Shown here one piece after another: positions 24,725 through 37,900 of a stretch of 64,000 bases of DNA. Below the pieces are notes generated by a model. That model did not search any database. It saw nothing but the letters and a program-made list of their open reading frames with translations, and was not told the DNA's origin. The position numbers were made by a program, and so were the translations under genes. The DNA lies in NCBI GenBank assembly GCA_023213315.1, contig JAKCPI010025392.1, positions 1-64,000 of the forward strand, in the 5' to 3' direction. Each line of letters opens with the position of its first letter. Positions within the stretch are counted from its first letter, which is position 1. The DNA comes from Euborellia annulipes. Taxonomy: Eukaryota > Arthropoda > Insecta > Dermaptera > Anisolabididae.

Positions 24725-25293
24725 TTAAATTATTTATTTTAAGATAAAGAATTTTACTGTTCGTGTGTTGTTCAATGTCAAAATTTTAATAAAATAAATC
24801 AATATTTCATTTTTCTGATTGGAGAGATGTGGCTGTGAGATATCAGTAAGTGAGGTTTGGATGGTTTTTTTGGTTTTATTGGCGACTGCATTCTGGATAA
24901 GATGGATGGGAATGAGCCGAAACTGTCTTAACCGGTATGGGAGCGTACAAGTATTACGTAACGCAATATTTGAAGATTTTTGACCCCCCCCCCCCTCCCC
25001 CAAGTAACGCGCCATGACATTTTTCTGGACCCCCCCCCCCCTAGACGTTACGTAACGCACAAGTGGCCATTTTTATCTAAAAGTCACAATTATGTTGCGT
25101 AAAGTATCGGAAAGTTGCTAAAATACCAGTTACGTAACGCGTTGTTCAACCCCCCCTCCCCCCCCCAAATTGCGTTACGTAATACTTGAACGCTCCCTAT
25201 GCAGTCGCCAATAAAATCAAAAAAATGAAATATTGGTTTATTTTATTATAATTTTCACATTGAACAGTAAAATTATTTATCTTAAAATAAAAA
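24725..25293. repeat. Foldback with an inner ACGTAACGC element
   Basis: Outer arms pair ATTATTTATTTTAAGATAAA with TTTATCTTAAAATAA... in inverse. Inner ends GTACAAGTATTACGTAACGC and GCGTTACGTAATACTTG with C-runs between. Two nested inverted repeats just beyond the ATRX 3' end. Confidence 0.75.
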
Positions 25294-25397
25294 GCCTTAA
25301 GAATTTTCAAAATTTTTCAGGATAAACCCCCCTTTTCCTATATCCCTCCCCTTCCTCTCAAAAATTATGAAGACTACCTCCGTCTATGAAATGATAA

Positions 25398-25407
25398 TTT
25401 ATTTATT
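25398..25407 (-). terminator. Candidate ATRX polyadenylation signal
   Basis: Two overlapping AATAAA hexamers on the minus strand, about 40 nt after the presumed ATRX stop codon. Confidence 0.45.
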
Positions 25408-25445
25408 TAGTAGGTATTTTGGATGCACAAGGCCATCAAAGCAAT

Positions 25446-25490
25446 TTATATATAAATACCTGTAGAAAGTGGATCTTGCTGTTGTTTTCC
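25446..25490 (-). CDS. ATRX: ATRX exon 28 (probable last exon)
   Basis: Acceptor TTTTTAG, then [10 protein letters not shown]. Either the frame runs on to TAA at 25446-25448, or a GTATTT donor at 25459 continues to an exon I cannot find. The first is preferred because two overlapping AATAAA signals (minus strand, 25398-25407) follow within 50 nt. Confidence 0.55.
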   Translation of the reverse strand, partial: GKQQQDPLSTGIYI

Positions 25491-28400
25491 CTAAAAACAT
25501 AATATAAAATAAATATATTTTCAAAAAAAAAAAAAAAAAAATATATATATAAAGAATTTTTTTGAAGAAAATTTACCAGTAAATTAAAGCCTGAAGATCC
25601 ACTATTTAAGAATTTACTATTATTAAATTGCATTGCGTATCTCATTTGATTTTGCATTTGAATTTGTCTTTGCATTTGAATTTGTCTATGGCGTAACTGA
25701 TCTTCTTTAGACATGTTTTGTAAATTGAATTGTGCTGCTTGTTGTTGTTGCATTTGCATTTGTTGCAAATTTTTAAAATGCTGTTGCACTTGCATTGAAG
25801 TGAGTGTATGCGCCAACTGTTGTACTTCCTCATAAGTTTTGTTCGCAAACTAAAAACAATTCAAAGTGATATAAGAATTTTAAAATTATCAAGGAAGGGT
25901 TGCAGGAGCAGAGATTTTAAAATTATTTTCTCTTTCAGAATAATATTATTCAAAAAAAGACATAAGTTATGTTCTACAATTTATCCTCTTTCTCTACTTC
26001 ATCAACAAAAATTATTATTATTTATTATTCAAACAAATAAAAAGTGAGGGATTTAAAGTTCTAGAATAATATTGGGATCTTCATATGAAAAGACAAGAAA
26101 AGATTAGGACCTATAAGATTTTTTTTGAAACTATATGGATATTGAGAAAATATTTTTTTAAATAAAGTTGTAGTAAAAAATTAAAAGTAAATACTAAAGA
26201 ATAGCAATCTTAAAAAATTAGAGCAAGTAATACAGAAAGAAGACAAAACATTTTTTTTTTTAATTGAATTTAAAAAACATATATATAATACCAAAATATT
26301 ACTTACTTGATGTACCAATTTTGTAAGATTTTGCTTATAGAAATGTTCATACAGCATTCGGTTTTGATCTATAGAGGCTGAAAAAAGAAATAAGAAATTA
26401 ATGATTTTTACATTTTTAGAAAAAAATTGCAATTTTTAAAATAGCTCTTTTTTGCATTTTCTATATATATATATATATAAAATATTTTTTAATTAATCAT
26501 AATTTAAAAAAAAGCATTCTATTATGTAAAATGTTCACGAATTTAAATAAAATGTCTTAAGATTCAATGTGCCTCCTGAAAGCCCCTTAAAGGCTCCCTT
26601 ACATCATCAGATTTTCCTCAAGGCCCTGCCTGAAAAGTACACGCCTCGAGGAAATCCTCAACGCCGAAGGGCGGCGGCCTCGAGGCCAAAAAATCCTGAT
26701 TGAAATTCAATAATATTTTCCTCAAGGACGGAAATCGGTCAGTTTTTCGCTCAAGTGAGTCGTGAGTGCACAGTACTTGATAACGGCTGCAGAATAAGCA
26801 GTCGAAACGTTGTACAGTATTTATAATTTTAATAAATATTTAATACAAAAATGTGGTCTATGATTAAAAATTCCCCTAATAATAAAAGCTAAGACACTTA
26901 CTATTAACATGTCCCTTCTTTTCATTTTCATAATCTTGCCAAGCTGCTTTACGTTCTTCTTCATTAAGTTCTTCCTCTTGTTTGTTTTCAAGAAGCGTAT
27001 CGTGTTCATGATAATCAGCAATCCATTGCGGGAATTCTAACATTTTATCTGCAAGTAATTTATCTTTTGGGGGCCCATGTGATCTAGTTGTATAATTTTG
27101 AGGTTCAAAACGATACAATTCGCTTAAATCTGACATATTAAAATGTCTTTCAATTTGTTGTTCATCTACAACTCGACAACTTAACGATAATTTTGTCACT
27201 TGTCGATCATAAACCTTTTCCTCCATAGTCCCCTAAAAGAAAATAGATGGTACTTCAATGAACTTGTTTTAATGGTCAAAATTTTAAAAAAATTATCAAT
27301 AATATAAAGAAAATGAACCAAACCTGAGCTAAAAATCGATAAATATAACAAGGCTTGATTTGTCCAAAACGAAACACCCTGAAAATACTCTGCATATCAT
27401 GAGAAGGATTCCACGAAGCATCAAAAATTATGACTCTATTTGCAGCAGTCAAATTGATTCCCAAACCTCCAGCTCTTGTTGAAATTAAAAAGAGTCTCGC
27501 TCTAAAAATAGTAGAAAGGTTTAAGAAAAGATATCACGAAAAGAAAGAATCACTTATAAATAATTAATTTTACTTGATATTATTATTATGGGAGACCACA
27601 TAATGATTGTAATCGAATCAAATGAAATAAATTTTTCCCGCTTGGGACGGGAAGCGAACCCGGGACTCCGGTGCGAGAAGCTAGTGTCTTCTCTCTGAGC
27701 CACGGCTCCCGGGCCCAAATTTTGCTATAAATTATTTATTATAAATATAAATACAGTACAACATTTCGATTCTGCAGTCGTTTTCAAGTACTGTATACTC
27801 TTGCTCCGAATCAAATTAACTAACCTCTAAGGGACTGTTACAGGCATTTCATATACAACGACGTCAGTGCCATCAACACTCATTCCCATGAAGTCAGACA
27901 CAATCATCAAAGCAAGTGTTTAGATAAAAAACATGATGTTACAATAAGTTTTTTGAATTCAAAGGAGATTCATTGGAATGACTGTAGATGGCGCTGACGT
28001 CTCTGTTTACAAAATGGACATAAGTCGGAGCAAGAATACAGTACTTGAAAACGACTACAGAATAAGCAGTCGAAAGGTTGTACAATATTTATATTTTTAA
28101 TAAATAAATAATACAAAATGTAGTCTATAATTAAAAACTCCCAGAATAATAATAATACAAACCACAAAAGCTTTAATAATGAAAAATATTACCTGATATT
28201 TTTAGGATCGTTGAAACTTTTACAATGTGCATGTCGAACATCGCACATTGTTGAACCATCTAATCGGAAATAGTCTGCACCTTTTATCCAGGTGCCAGTG
28301 TGTTCGCACAAAAGTTCTTTATCAAGAGTCTGTTGATCAATATGTTCCAAAAAATATTCAATAAGATCTAGTGAAAATAACGATTGACTGAAAACCAATC

Positions 28401-31400
28401 TAAAAAAAAAATAAAAAAAAAAAAAATTTAATATTAACACCTATGGATTGAAATAGAATTTTAATGATTACTTTCTTATTTCGCACTCTTAGGGCCGGTT
28501 GCTTCATCCTGGGTGAGCTTGTTAGCCCCGACTTTTTTGTAGTGCAGAAACCCACTTCAGTTTTATTTTTATAGTAAAATATACGATATTTCATCATTTT
28601 ATTGCTAAAAGAAGTATTCTAGAAGTACATATATTTGTTATTTTACCTTATATTCTACTTATTTTATCAATAAAATGATGAAATGTTGTATATTTTATAA
28701 AATATGTTATAGGCTAGGGCCCGCTTGCATCAGATCTCGTCGCCATATTTAGCCCTGAGTTAACCTCACTTTTGAGTAATTTCATATAGATATATGGGGA
28801 ATTGGAGCCAAGGTCCGGGCTAAAGTTAGCCCAGGCCCAAAGGTGGGGCTAAGATTTAGCCCTGGGTTGACACGTACGAACATGTATTATGAACTCAAGC
28901 ATCCTAACTTCACCAATATAAATGTAAAAAATAATATAAATGCAATATGGAATCTACCGTTTTTTTGTTATTATTCATTTTATGTCTATCAGGATTATAC
29001 TCGTATATCCAGGATATATTGCAAGTTGTTGAATATTCTCCTAACTTCATCTAAGGCATTGCACATGTCTTGTTAATAAAACTATTTGTTTTCAAATTGA
29101 ATGCAAGATTGATATTAAATATTTATATGAATATTTTCAGTTGATATTACTTCTTGTTAGGTGAAAATAAAAGGTATATTTCTTTTTGAAATTATCTTTA
29201 TTTGAGCCACACAGCTGGCAATTTGTCAAAATAGTTGTGAAGATTGGAACAATTGACTAATTGTTATGTGAACACTAATATAAATCTTGTTTATTTTTTT
29301 GAAAATTTTTAATTTTAGCAAAAAAAATTAAATTCTTATATTTAAATGTATATTAATAATATTTATTTAAATTATGGGTGATAATATCAATTTTTATTTT
29401 TAATAATTTTTATAAGATGCCTTAATGGAGTTGCAAACCCAAACAGAACATGATTTGTTCCCCGGAAGAGGGTTTCTGCATTACAAAAAAAAGCCATGCC
29501 CTGGGCGGTTGCTTCATCCTGGGTGAGCTTGTTAGCCCCGACTTTTTTTGTAGTGCAGAAACCCACTTCAGTTTTATTTTTATAGTAAAATATACGATAT
29601 TTCATCATTTTATTGCTAAAAGAAGTATTCTAGAAGTACATATATTTGTTATTTTACCTTATATTCTACTTATTTTATCAATAAAATGATGAAATGTTGT
29701 ATATTTTATAAAATATGTTATAGGCTAGGGCCCGCTTGCATCAGATCTCGTCGCCATATTTAGCCCTGAGTTAACCTCACTTTTGAGTAATTTCATATAG
29801 ATATATGGGGAATTGGAGCCAAGGTCCGGGCTAAAGTTAGCCCAGGCCCAAAGGTGGGGCTAAGATTTAGCCCTGGGTTGACACGTACGAACATGTATTA
29901 TGAACTCAAGCATCCTAACTTCACCAATATAAATGTAAAAAATAATATAAATGCAATATGGAATCTACCGTTTTTTTGTTATTATTCATTTTATGTCTAT
30001 CAGGATTATACTCGTATATCCAGGATATATTGCAAGTTGTTGAGTATTCTCCTAACTTCATCTAAGGCATTGCACATGTCTTGTTAATAAAACTATTTGT
30101 TTTCAAATTGAATGCAAATTGATATAATATTGATACTAAATATTTATATAAATATTTTCAGTTGATATTACTTCTTGTTAGGTGAAAATAAAAGGTATAT
30201 TTCTTTTTGAAATTATCTTTATTTGAGCCACACAGCTGGCAATTTGTCAAAATAGTTGTGAAGATTGGAACAATTGACTAATTGTTATGTGAACACATAA
30301 TATAAATCTTGTTTATTTTTTTGAAAATTTTTAAATTTTAGCAAAAAAAATTAAATTCTTATATTTAAATGTATATTAATAATATTTATTTAAATTATGG
30401 GTGATAATATCAATTTTTATTTTTAATAATTTTTATAAGATGCCTTAATGGAGTTGCAAACAGAACATGATTTGTTCCCCCGGAAGAGGGTTTCTGCATT
30501 ACAAAAAAAGCCATTTAGCCCGGGGCTAACAAGCTCACCCAGGATGAAGCAACCGGCCCTTATTAAGGTTAGAGTTTAATATTCTTCTACTACAGGCCAT
30601 AAGTTTGGAATCACTCCTATACTCACTTAGCGCATTAAAAACTGCACCATATAATCCGATGAGGAAAGCACTAATTTTCTAATTGTTTTAAAATCTAAAT
30701 GTCAACCAAGAAACGAGTAGTCAAGTGTTCCTTGGACGGGAAACATTTTTCACGAATCTTTGGATCAACTCCCGTCCCACAACAGATTATTTCAGAACTG
30801 ATGCCCAAACCAAATGTATTAATACTTTTGAGGTTTCTTTTTCTCTTACATAATCCAGAAAAATGCTGTGGGTCGTTAGCCTTTTTTAGTGTAAAATTCT
30901 ACCCATTTAAATCTGCATGAATGATAAGGTGTTTTTTTTTAAGTGATTCCAAAATTTTAGCCGGAATTTATTGATATATCTTGGCGTATCTAATTATAAA
31001 CTAAACGAAAAAAATAAAAATAAGACAATTTCTTTTCTAAAGGCCATCAATTGAGTATATAATATGTGCAGTTTAGCAGAATTGGTCTCTATTATGTGAA
31101 ATTTAGATATACGAAACGGCGGCTATGAACGGCTTAATATATATTAAAATTTAATATCATAATAAAATATCCAGTCATATTTATTTCAAATGGTATGAAC
31201 TTTGTATCGTTTTCAATAACGGAACCTATTATCTCTCGATTATAAATCCAGTTGGAAGAAAAAAAGAATTAAAAAGTTTTTAAAATACGGTAGTTACTTA
31301 GTGATCGTTTAAAGCGATACAATATATTCAATATTTAAAATTGTTTTAAAATTGGATTTCAATTTTATGGACGGATAGAAAAATAAATTATGGACGAATA

Positions 31401-34400
31401 GAAAAATAAATTTGCCGTAAGAAAAAAAATCTATAATAAAAAATTATAGCAATTAATAATACCGTATTTATTATCTTTATACTCACACTTTATCGCCAAT
31501 TAATTCACATTCTTTAAGTATTTCAAAAAGTAAAACAAGTTTGCCACTTTCTCTAATATCATCCATATTATCTGGACTATCCAGAAAACTATCCCACCAT
31601 TCTTTTTTCGAGTTATTTTTATTTTCTTTATTTTCATTATCAGATTCTCCTGAAAAAAATTAGTAATTATAATATTATAATAATTTGATTAAGCTGATTA
31701 GTAAATAAAAAGCATCTATTTTGTTAACACTCTATTTTTTTCTAATAAAGGACTCAAGTGTATTTTTTCACAGCTAACTTCACAACTTCACACTTACAAC
31801 AGAAAATAATTATATATTTTGACAGCTGATATAGCTAGGCTTTCTTGTGAAAAAGTTCGATTGATTCTATGCAGTAGACTTTTGTTGGCGCCCTTTCAAA
31901 TATGGAAAGTAAAAAAGCAGCATTTTTGGCATATTTTACCTTTTTACTATAGAAAAGATCAAATGCTGTTCAAGCAAGAAAAAAATTACAGTATTTAAAT
32001 TTATCGAATTCGGCCGTTAATGATCACTTGAAACGCCTAGATTTAAACTCAAAGCTCGAGATATATGGATTCCTCATGTTCTTATGGAACAAAATCAAGT
32101 GTGAAATTAGCTGTGAAAAAATACAATTAACTCCTTTGTTGGGAAAAAACGAAATTACTTTCCGAACAACCCAATATTATAATATCAGTCCAAAAGTAAT
32201 TAAGGTCTATGTCTTTTGTATAAAAAAAAAAAAAAATATAAGATAATTTCAGAGACTATTTTTATTGTTCCATATAGAAAAAAAATATTTTTGGATTGAA
32301 AGTAATCAATTTATATAACAAAAATAATGAGAAAAAAAAAATCAAAAAACAAACCATTTTCTATTTTCATGGATCTCGTCTTCCTTCTTCCTGGTTTTCT
32401 TCCAGGTTTTTTCTTTTTTTTTCTGAACTTATTGATTTACAATCATCATCATCATCAGCATCAGCATCATCATTATTACTATCATCTGAACGAGATGAAG
32501 ATTCTGGTGTTGAGGACGCATTAGAACTACTCTCATCATCAATGAAATCATTAAGAGATCCTGCCGATTCCTCGCTCTCTGTCATCTGTATCAAATAAAT
32601 TTGTTAATATATAAAAATCAAAAAGTTTTAAAACTACTCCATATAAAAAAACTAATTAATAAATTACCCGTTTTGCTCTTTCTTCATCATATCGATTTTG
32701 ACGGAGTTGTAATACTCGGGGATGAGTTGATATCCTTTGTAATGCTTGGAAATCCGAAAATAAAGAACTTTTCATTCCCGATCCGGGTTTAGTGGCAAAA
32801 TTATTCAAATAGTGTTGATACATTTTGATTTGCCGTTCGCTCAATTTTACAAGGACGGCAAATTCGTATTTAGGTGGTAAAAATGGGGTCAAGACTGAAT
32901 AATCAAATCTCTGAAAAAAATAAATATTAATTAATTTTAAAAAAATTAATAAATAAGTGCAGATTAGATTTTTTATATCTTTCTCAAGATAATAAAAAAT
33001 AATATTTCTTGGCTTGACATATTTTCCTTACTTGCACGGAGCCTTCTAACATTTTATGAAGTACATGTGCTCGACGTTTCATCACTCTTAAATCATGTGT
33101 ATTTGAATCAGCAAATTGTCCATTTGTGATCGGATTTACAAATCTATTTTGAAATTCTTTTCGAGTTCCAAGAAGATTTGGTTTCACAAATTGTACCATG
33201 CAATGATCTAAAAATTAAATATTAATTTTATTATTTATAAATTATATATAAAATAAATATTATTCTAAACTATCAGAATTCCAATTTTCAACAATATTTG
33301 TATCACTTGTATTTAAATGTACATACAAATTTTTTAGATTATATTCAGGTCTATTCTCTAAGCGAAACGTTAACTTTTAACCTCTGAAATCAGCGTTAAT
33401 TAATTTTAACATCTCTTTGCCTCAAATTGCTATTCTGTAAGCAAAAACTTTAACGCCAAAGCGTTAAATTCAATAGTGTTAAAAATTAATGTCATGTCTA
33501 GGAGGTGCCTCTAATATTTTAACGCCGTATTTAATGCATCAAAATGGCGTCCTTAACCAAAAAGTAAGGTTATGATTTGAGTTTTGAGATAAAAGCAACA
33601 TGTTAACGTCGCTGTTAAAACTTGGTTTAGAGAATAGCATTTTTTTTTAACGCTGGTGTGTCAGATAGGCCTACTAGATTGAGAATAACAACAAGTTACT
33701 AATGGGCATGAGCGTACAATAGAGGTTATCGAGGGGTGTAAAAACATGAACAAGCAGAAAACAATGCTAACAACAATCTTCATATGGATCGTTAATACCT
33801 GGTGCTAAAAAGTAAAATGTTAACGTTGCTGTTAAAACTTGGTTTATTTTTTTAACGCTGATGTTATTACTTTACTTTTTAAAACGCCCAATTTTTGATA
33901 TTAAAATTTAACTTCTGTTTTTAGAGAATAGACCTGATTGAAAACTTTTTCAAAATAATAAAACCAATATTAACAGTTCTGAGGAATAAAATTTATTTCT
34001 CAAATAAAAGCATTTAATATAGCATATTGCAATATTAACAATTTAACTCTATGATTGAATTCGGTGTTTCTAGCTATTTTACTGGTTGTAGGCAACATTT
34101 TACATAATTCTTGGTGTTTTTCTAAATAGTGAAAATACTTTTAAAAAGTAAAAGAATTCAATTCAATGATTGAATGATTTGTTTTGACTTACATTCAATT
34201 AAATTATTTTGAAGTGGAGTACCAGTTAAAATAATTCTACGTTTGGTTCTAATTTTAAACATAGTTTGGGATGTAGCTGATTTTTCATTTTTAAGTAAAT
34301 GCCCTTCATCACATACAACTAAATCGGCACCTATAAACAAACAATAAATAAATTTAACACACAGGATAAAAAAATTTTTAAAAATCCTATCTTACCTGGA

Positions 34401-34853
34401 TCAATTAAACATTCTAAAAATGAATCTTTAACCGATTTCTTTTTAGCTGATTTAGCATTAGCCATTATTCGAAGAAGATTGTAACCAATTATCAAAACGC
34501 CTCCTGTTTCTTGCCAATCTTTTAAACGATACATTCGTTCATAATTTTTTTTATCTCTAAAAAAAATATATATAAATTTAAATTTGTCTTATTCTTAAGA
34601 TATTATTACACTAGGTTAGAAAAATTTAAGAACTTCAAAGTAAAATATTTAATATTAAATTACTTGCTAAGATCAAAGATTTCTATATCTTTTTCTTTAC
34701 ACGGTTTAGTCCACATAATGAATTCCTGCCTCCAATTGGGAACAGTACTCAATGGGCAGACGATCATTGCTGTTCTAATTTTACATCGAGGATTCGTTAG
34801 GACTGTATGTACTAAGGCAACCACCTGGGGAATAAATATTTTTTTAAACAATA

Positions 34854-34907
<54 letters not shown>

Positions 34908-37900
34908 ATATATATATATAGACTATATCTACACAATAAATATATTCAATATTTGAATTAATTACCTGGAGAGTTTTTCCCAAGCCCATACAATGTGCTA
35001 AAATACAACCGTTTCCTTCACTTCCTTTTTCAATTTCTTTGATTGACTCGAATGAAGAATCAAACATAAATTTTATTCCTTCAACCTAAAAAAATAAAAT
35101 TTTTTCAATATAAAAATATTTTTAAAAATATAATCAATATTTATTATAATATCAAATAAATAGCCGAAAAAAATGGCCAGCTGCAAGTCGAAGAAAATAT
35201 TAGATATATTATTATTAAAAATAAACTATTCAAAGTTTATTGACTCAAATACAGGGTGAGGCATAATAAAGAACGATGATAAGTAAAAACCTTTCGTTTA
35301 AAAAAAATTTTTATATCATAATCTTAAAATATATGAAAAAGCATTTTCTACAATAGTAAAATATCATTTATTTTTTGAAGCTAACTCCGGTAAGATGCTT
35401 TTTCTTGTGGGATTATCTGAAAACCAAAGATTACTAAGATAATCCTCCTCGAACAATTGAAGACCTAAACGGACTCCATCTTACCAGAGTTATATTCAAA
35501 TAATCCTCGACATCGAATTTTTGACATGATCGTAATACTTTCTCTATATATTTCATAAAAATAATCGATGTTTTGCTTTTTCATGTATTTTTTTCGGGGC
35601 TGTGACTCAAAAATACATTTTTATTAAGTAAATTTTAAACAACATAGAAAACTTCTATTAATAATAATACTCGTTAGCGTCCGCCATTTTTTTTGACAGT
35701 TGAATGCTCACGATCGCTTACGCTGCCTTACCTAAATGGAATACGCATTTGTAAGCGAAAGTTATGACATAATTAAGACATCATCATTACTTGATTTGTG
35801 AGTGCTTATAGCGCAAAATCGAACGGCTTGAGCAACGCTCAAAGCGCTTAAAGCGCCAAATCGAACGCACCCTGAGGCAAGGAAGTGATTTTGAATAGCA
35901 TTTTTTAACGCTGATTGTTTTTACAATACATTTTTAACACCTATTTAAAATTTTAACGTCTGCTTTTAGAGAATAGACTTGTCCACCCAAAAATTTTGGT
36001 GGGACAAGCACAGAACACAATTTTTATTTACCGAAGGTAATGTGTTCTGCAACCAGTCACATCAGTTATTTTTTTTACTTTTAAATAAATATGAGAAAAT
36101 TACTATTACAAAAAAATTTCTTTTTTATATCTAAAACAAATTGAGGTTGATACGTTCGATTGTTATTATTATCATGTAAAAGATTGCCCATCGCTGGACA
36201 ATCTGTAAAACTATCTGTATACCTTATAAGGTCTCCTGAGGTCAAGTCTAATTCAAAATTTCAATAAGCGTTAACTTGGCCATCTCTTCCATATTGAAAA
36301 TTGTATCCGCATCTTTATAATATTATAATATTTTTGATGTCACAATTATTAGGGGAGTTGGTGGAATGGTGATGTTCTATAGTTATATTGGTTTTACAGA
36401 ATTTTCGAGAAGCAAGACAATGAGAGCAACATCTTGATCCTTGATTTAATGTTTGAAAACTATTTATTTGTGATGATTCATATTCCAGAGTAGAATCTGT
36501 GCTCGAGCTGGAAATATTTCTATCATTTTGATGCAATAGTTCGAATAAATTTTTTGGTGATAATTCTTGTTTTGTTTCAGAAATAATCGTGTCATTTTGT
36601 AAATCAAATGGACTAGATGTAAATGGTGGGAGAAAATAATTTTTTTTAGTATTGTTATTTGGCAAATTTTCAAATTCTTCTATCAAAGATGGAATAAAAT
36701 GTTCGCTTGTGTTTGGATCAAACAAATTTGTTTCCGGATTAATTTCTGATTGTAAAATATTCAAAAAATTCGACGCCAAAGGTTCAGCCATAGTTGATTT
36801 GAAAATTTCTGTGGAATCTGATTGAACATTTTCTACGTTTTGTAAATTTTTCTTAGTTTTTGGATCTACCAAATTTGTTTCAGGATTTTTTTCTGATTGT
36901 AAAATATTCAAAGAATTCGATGCCAGAGTTGATTTTAAAATTTCACTGGAATCCGTTTGAACATTTTGTACATTTTGTATATTTTTCTTAAAGAGACTAG
37001 ATTCTTTCACTAAATTAGAATTTTTAGCTTCGAAATTTCTAGAATTTCCAGGTTTAATAATATTGCTTTGAGTTTGTTTGGATTCATTTATTTCTTCATT
37101 TAATGAAAATCTGACTTTTTTTTGTTTCGTAACTTTTTTTTTGCGTTTTTTTGGTACTCGTGAATAGAATGAACAAGGAAATGGTTTAGAGTTTGGTCCG
37201 CGAGGACGCAGAGAAAGTTTTCTGGCAATCAATTTTTCTTCACTCACCTGATGAGGTTTTAACTTAACAGCTATTTTAGGATGAATTTGAACTAATGGTT
37301 CTTTGGTTTCTGGATCAAAGTCGAGAATTACATTTTCATTAGTTTCAACTGCATTTTTTTCTAAAATTTGATAAAACTAAAAAAGAAAAAGGAAAAAATT
37401 TGTTATTGTTAATATAGTTATTATAACTGGATGAATATTTGAAAAATACCAATTTTTGACGTTCTTCAATTCGTTTCCGTCGTTCTTCTTCATCAATTGC
37501 TGCTTGTCTTGTTGCTTCATTAACATTAACATCTTTAATCACTTTTCGAATATTTTTTCTTCTTTTTTGAGAACTGTCTAAATCATCCTTTAAAAAAAAA
37601 ATAATAAGATAAGAAATATTTTTAATTAATAAGAATAAAAGGCTGATAAAAATATTTAGTTTTAAAAATGTATTTATACTATAATGAAAACATATACTGG
37701 TATATAAATACATGGGTCATTCTACTACTCCGCGTAATTGCAAATGATTCACTGACTACCAAACATATTGACTTTTTTTAAACATCAGTTAATAGAAAAA
37801 GTTAATAATTTTTGGGCACACATGATAAATATTGAAATTTAAAAAAATTTAATGAAAATATTCGTCTTTTTAACCCTAAAATGTCAGTCCCCTGGGATGT

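Noticed and set aside
27640..27712. Possible tRNA gene
   Set aside because: Boxes A and B are present, but acceptor-stem halves do not pair and an AT-rich tail follows; a SINE.
28843..30087. Two identical 77-codon frames
   Set aside because: They are the two units of the Harbinger MITE dimer; no transposase similarity, and identity follows from the repeat.
32296..32598. Plus-strand Ser/His-rich frames
   Set aside because: Antisense to ATRX exon 21; the serine run is the reverse of the acidic insert.
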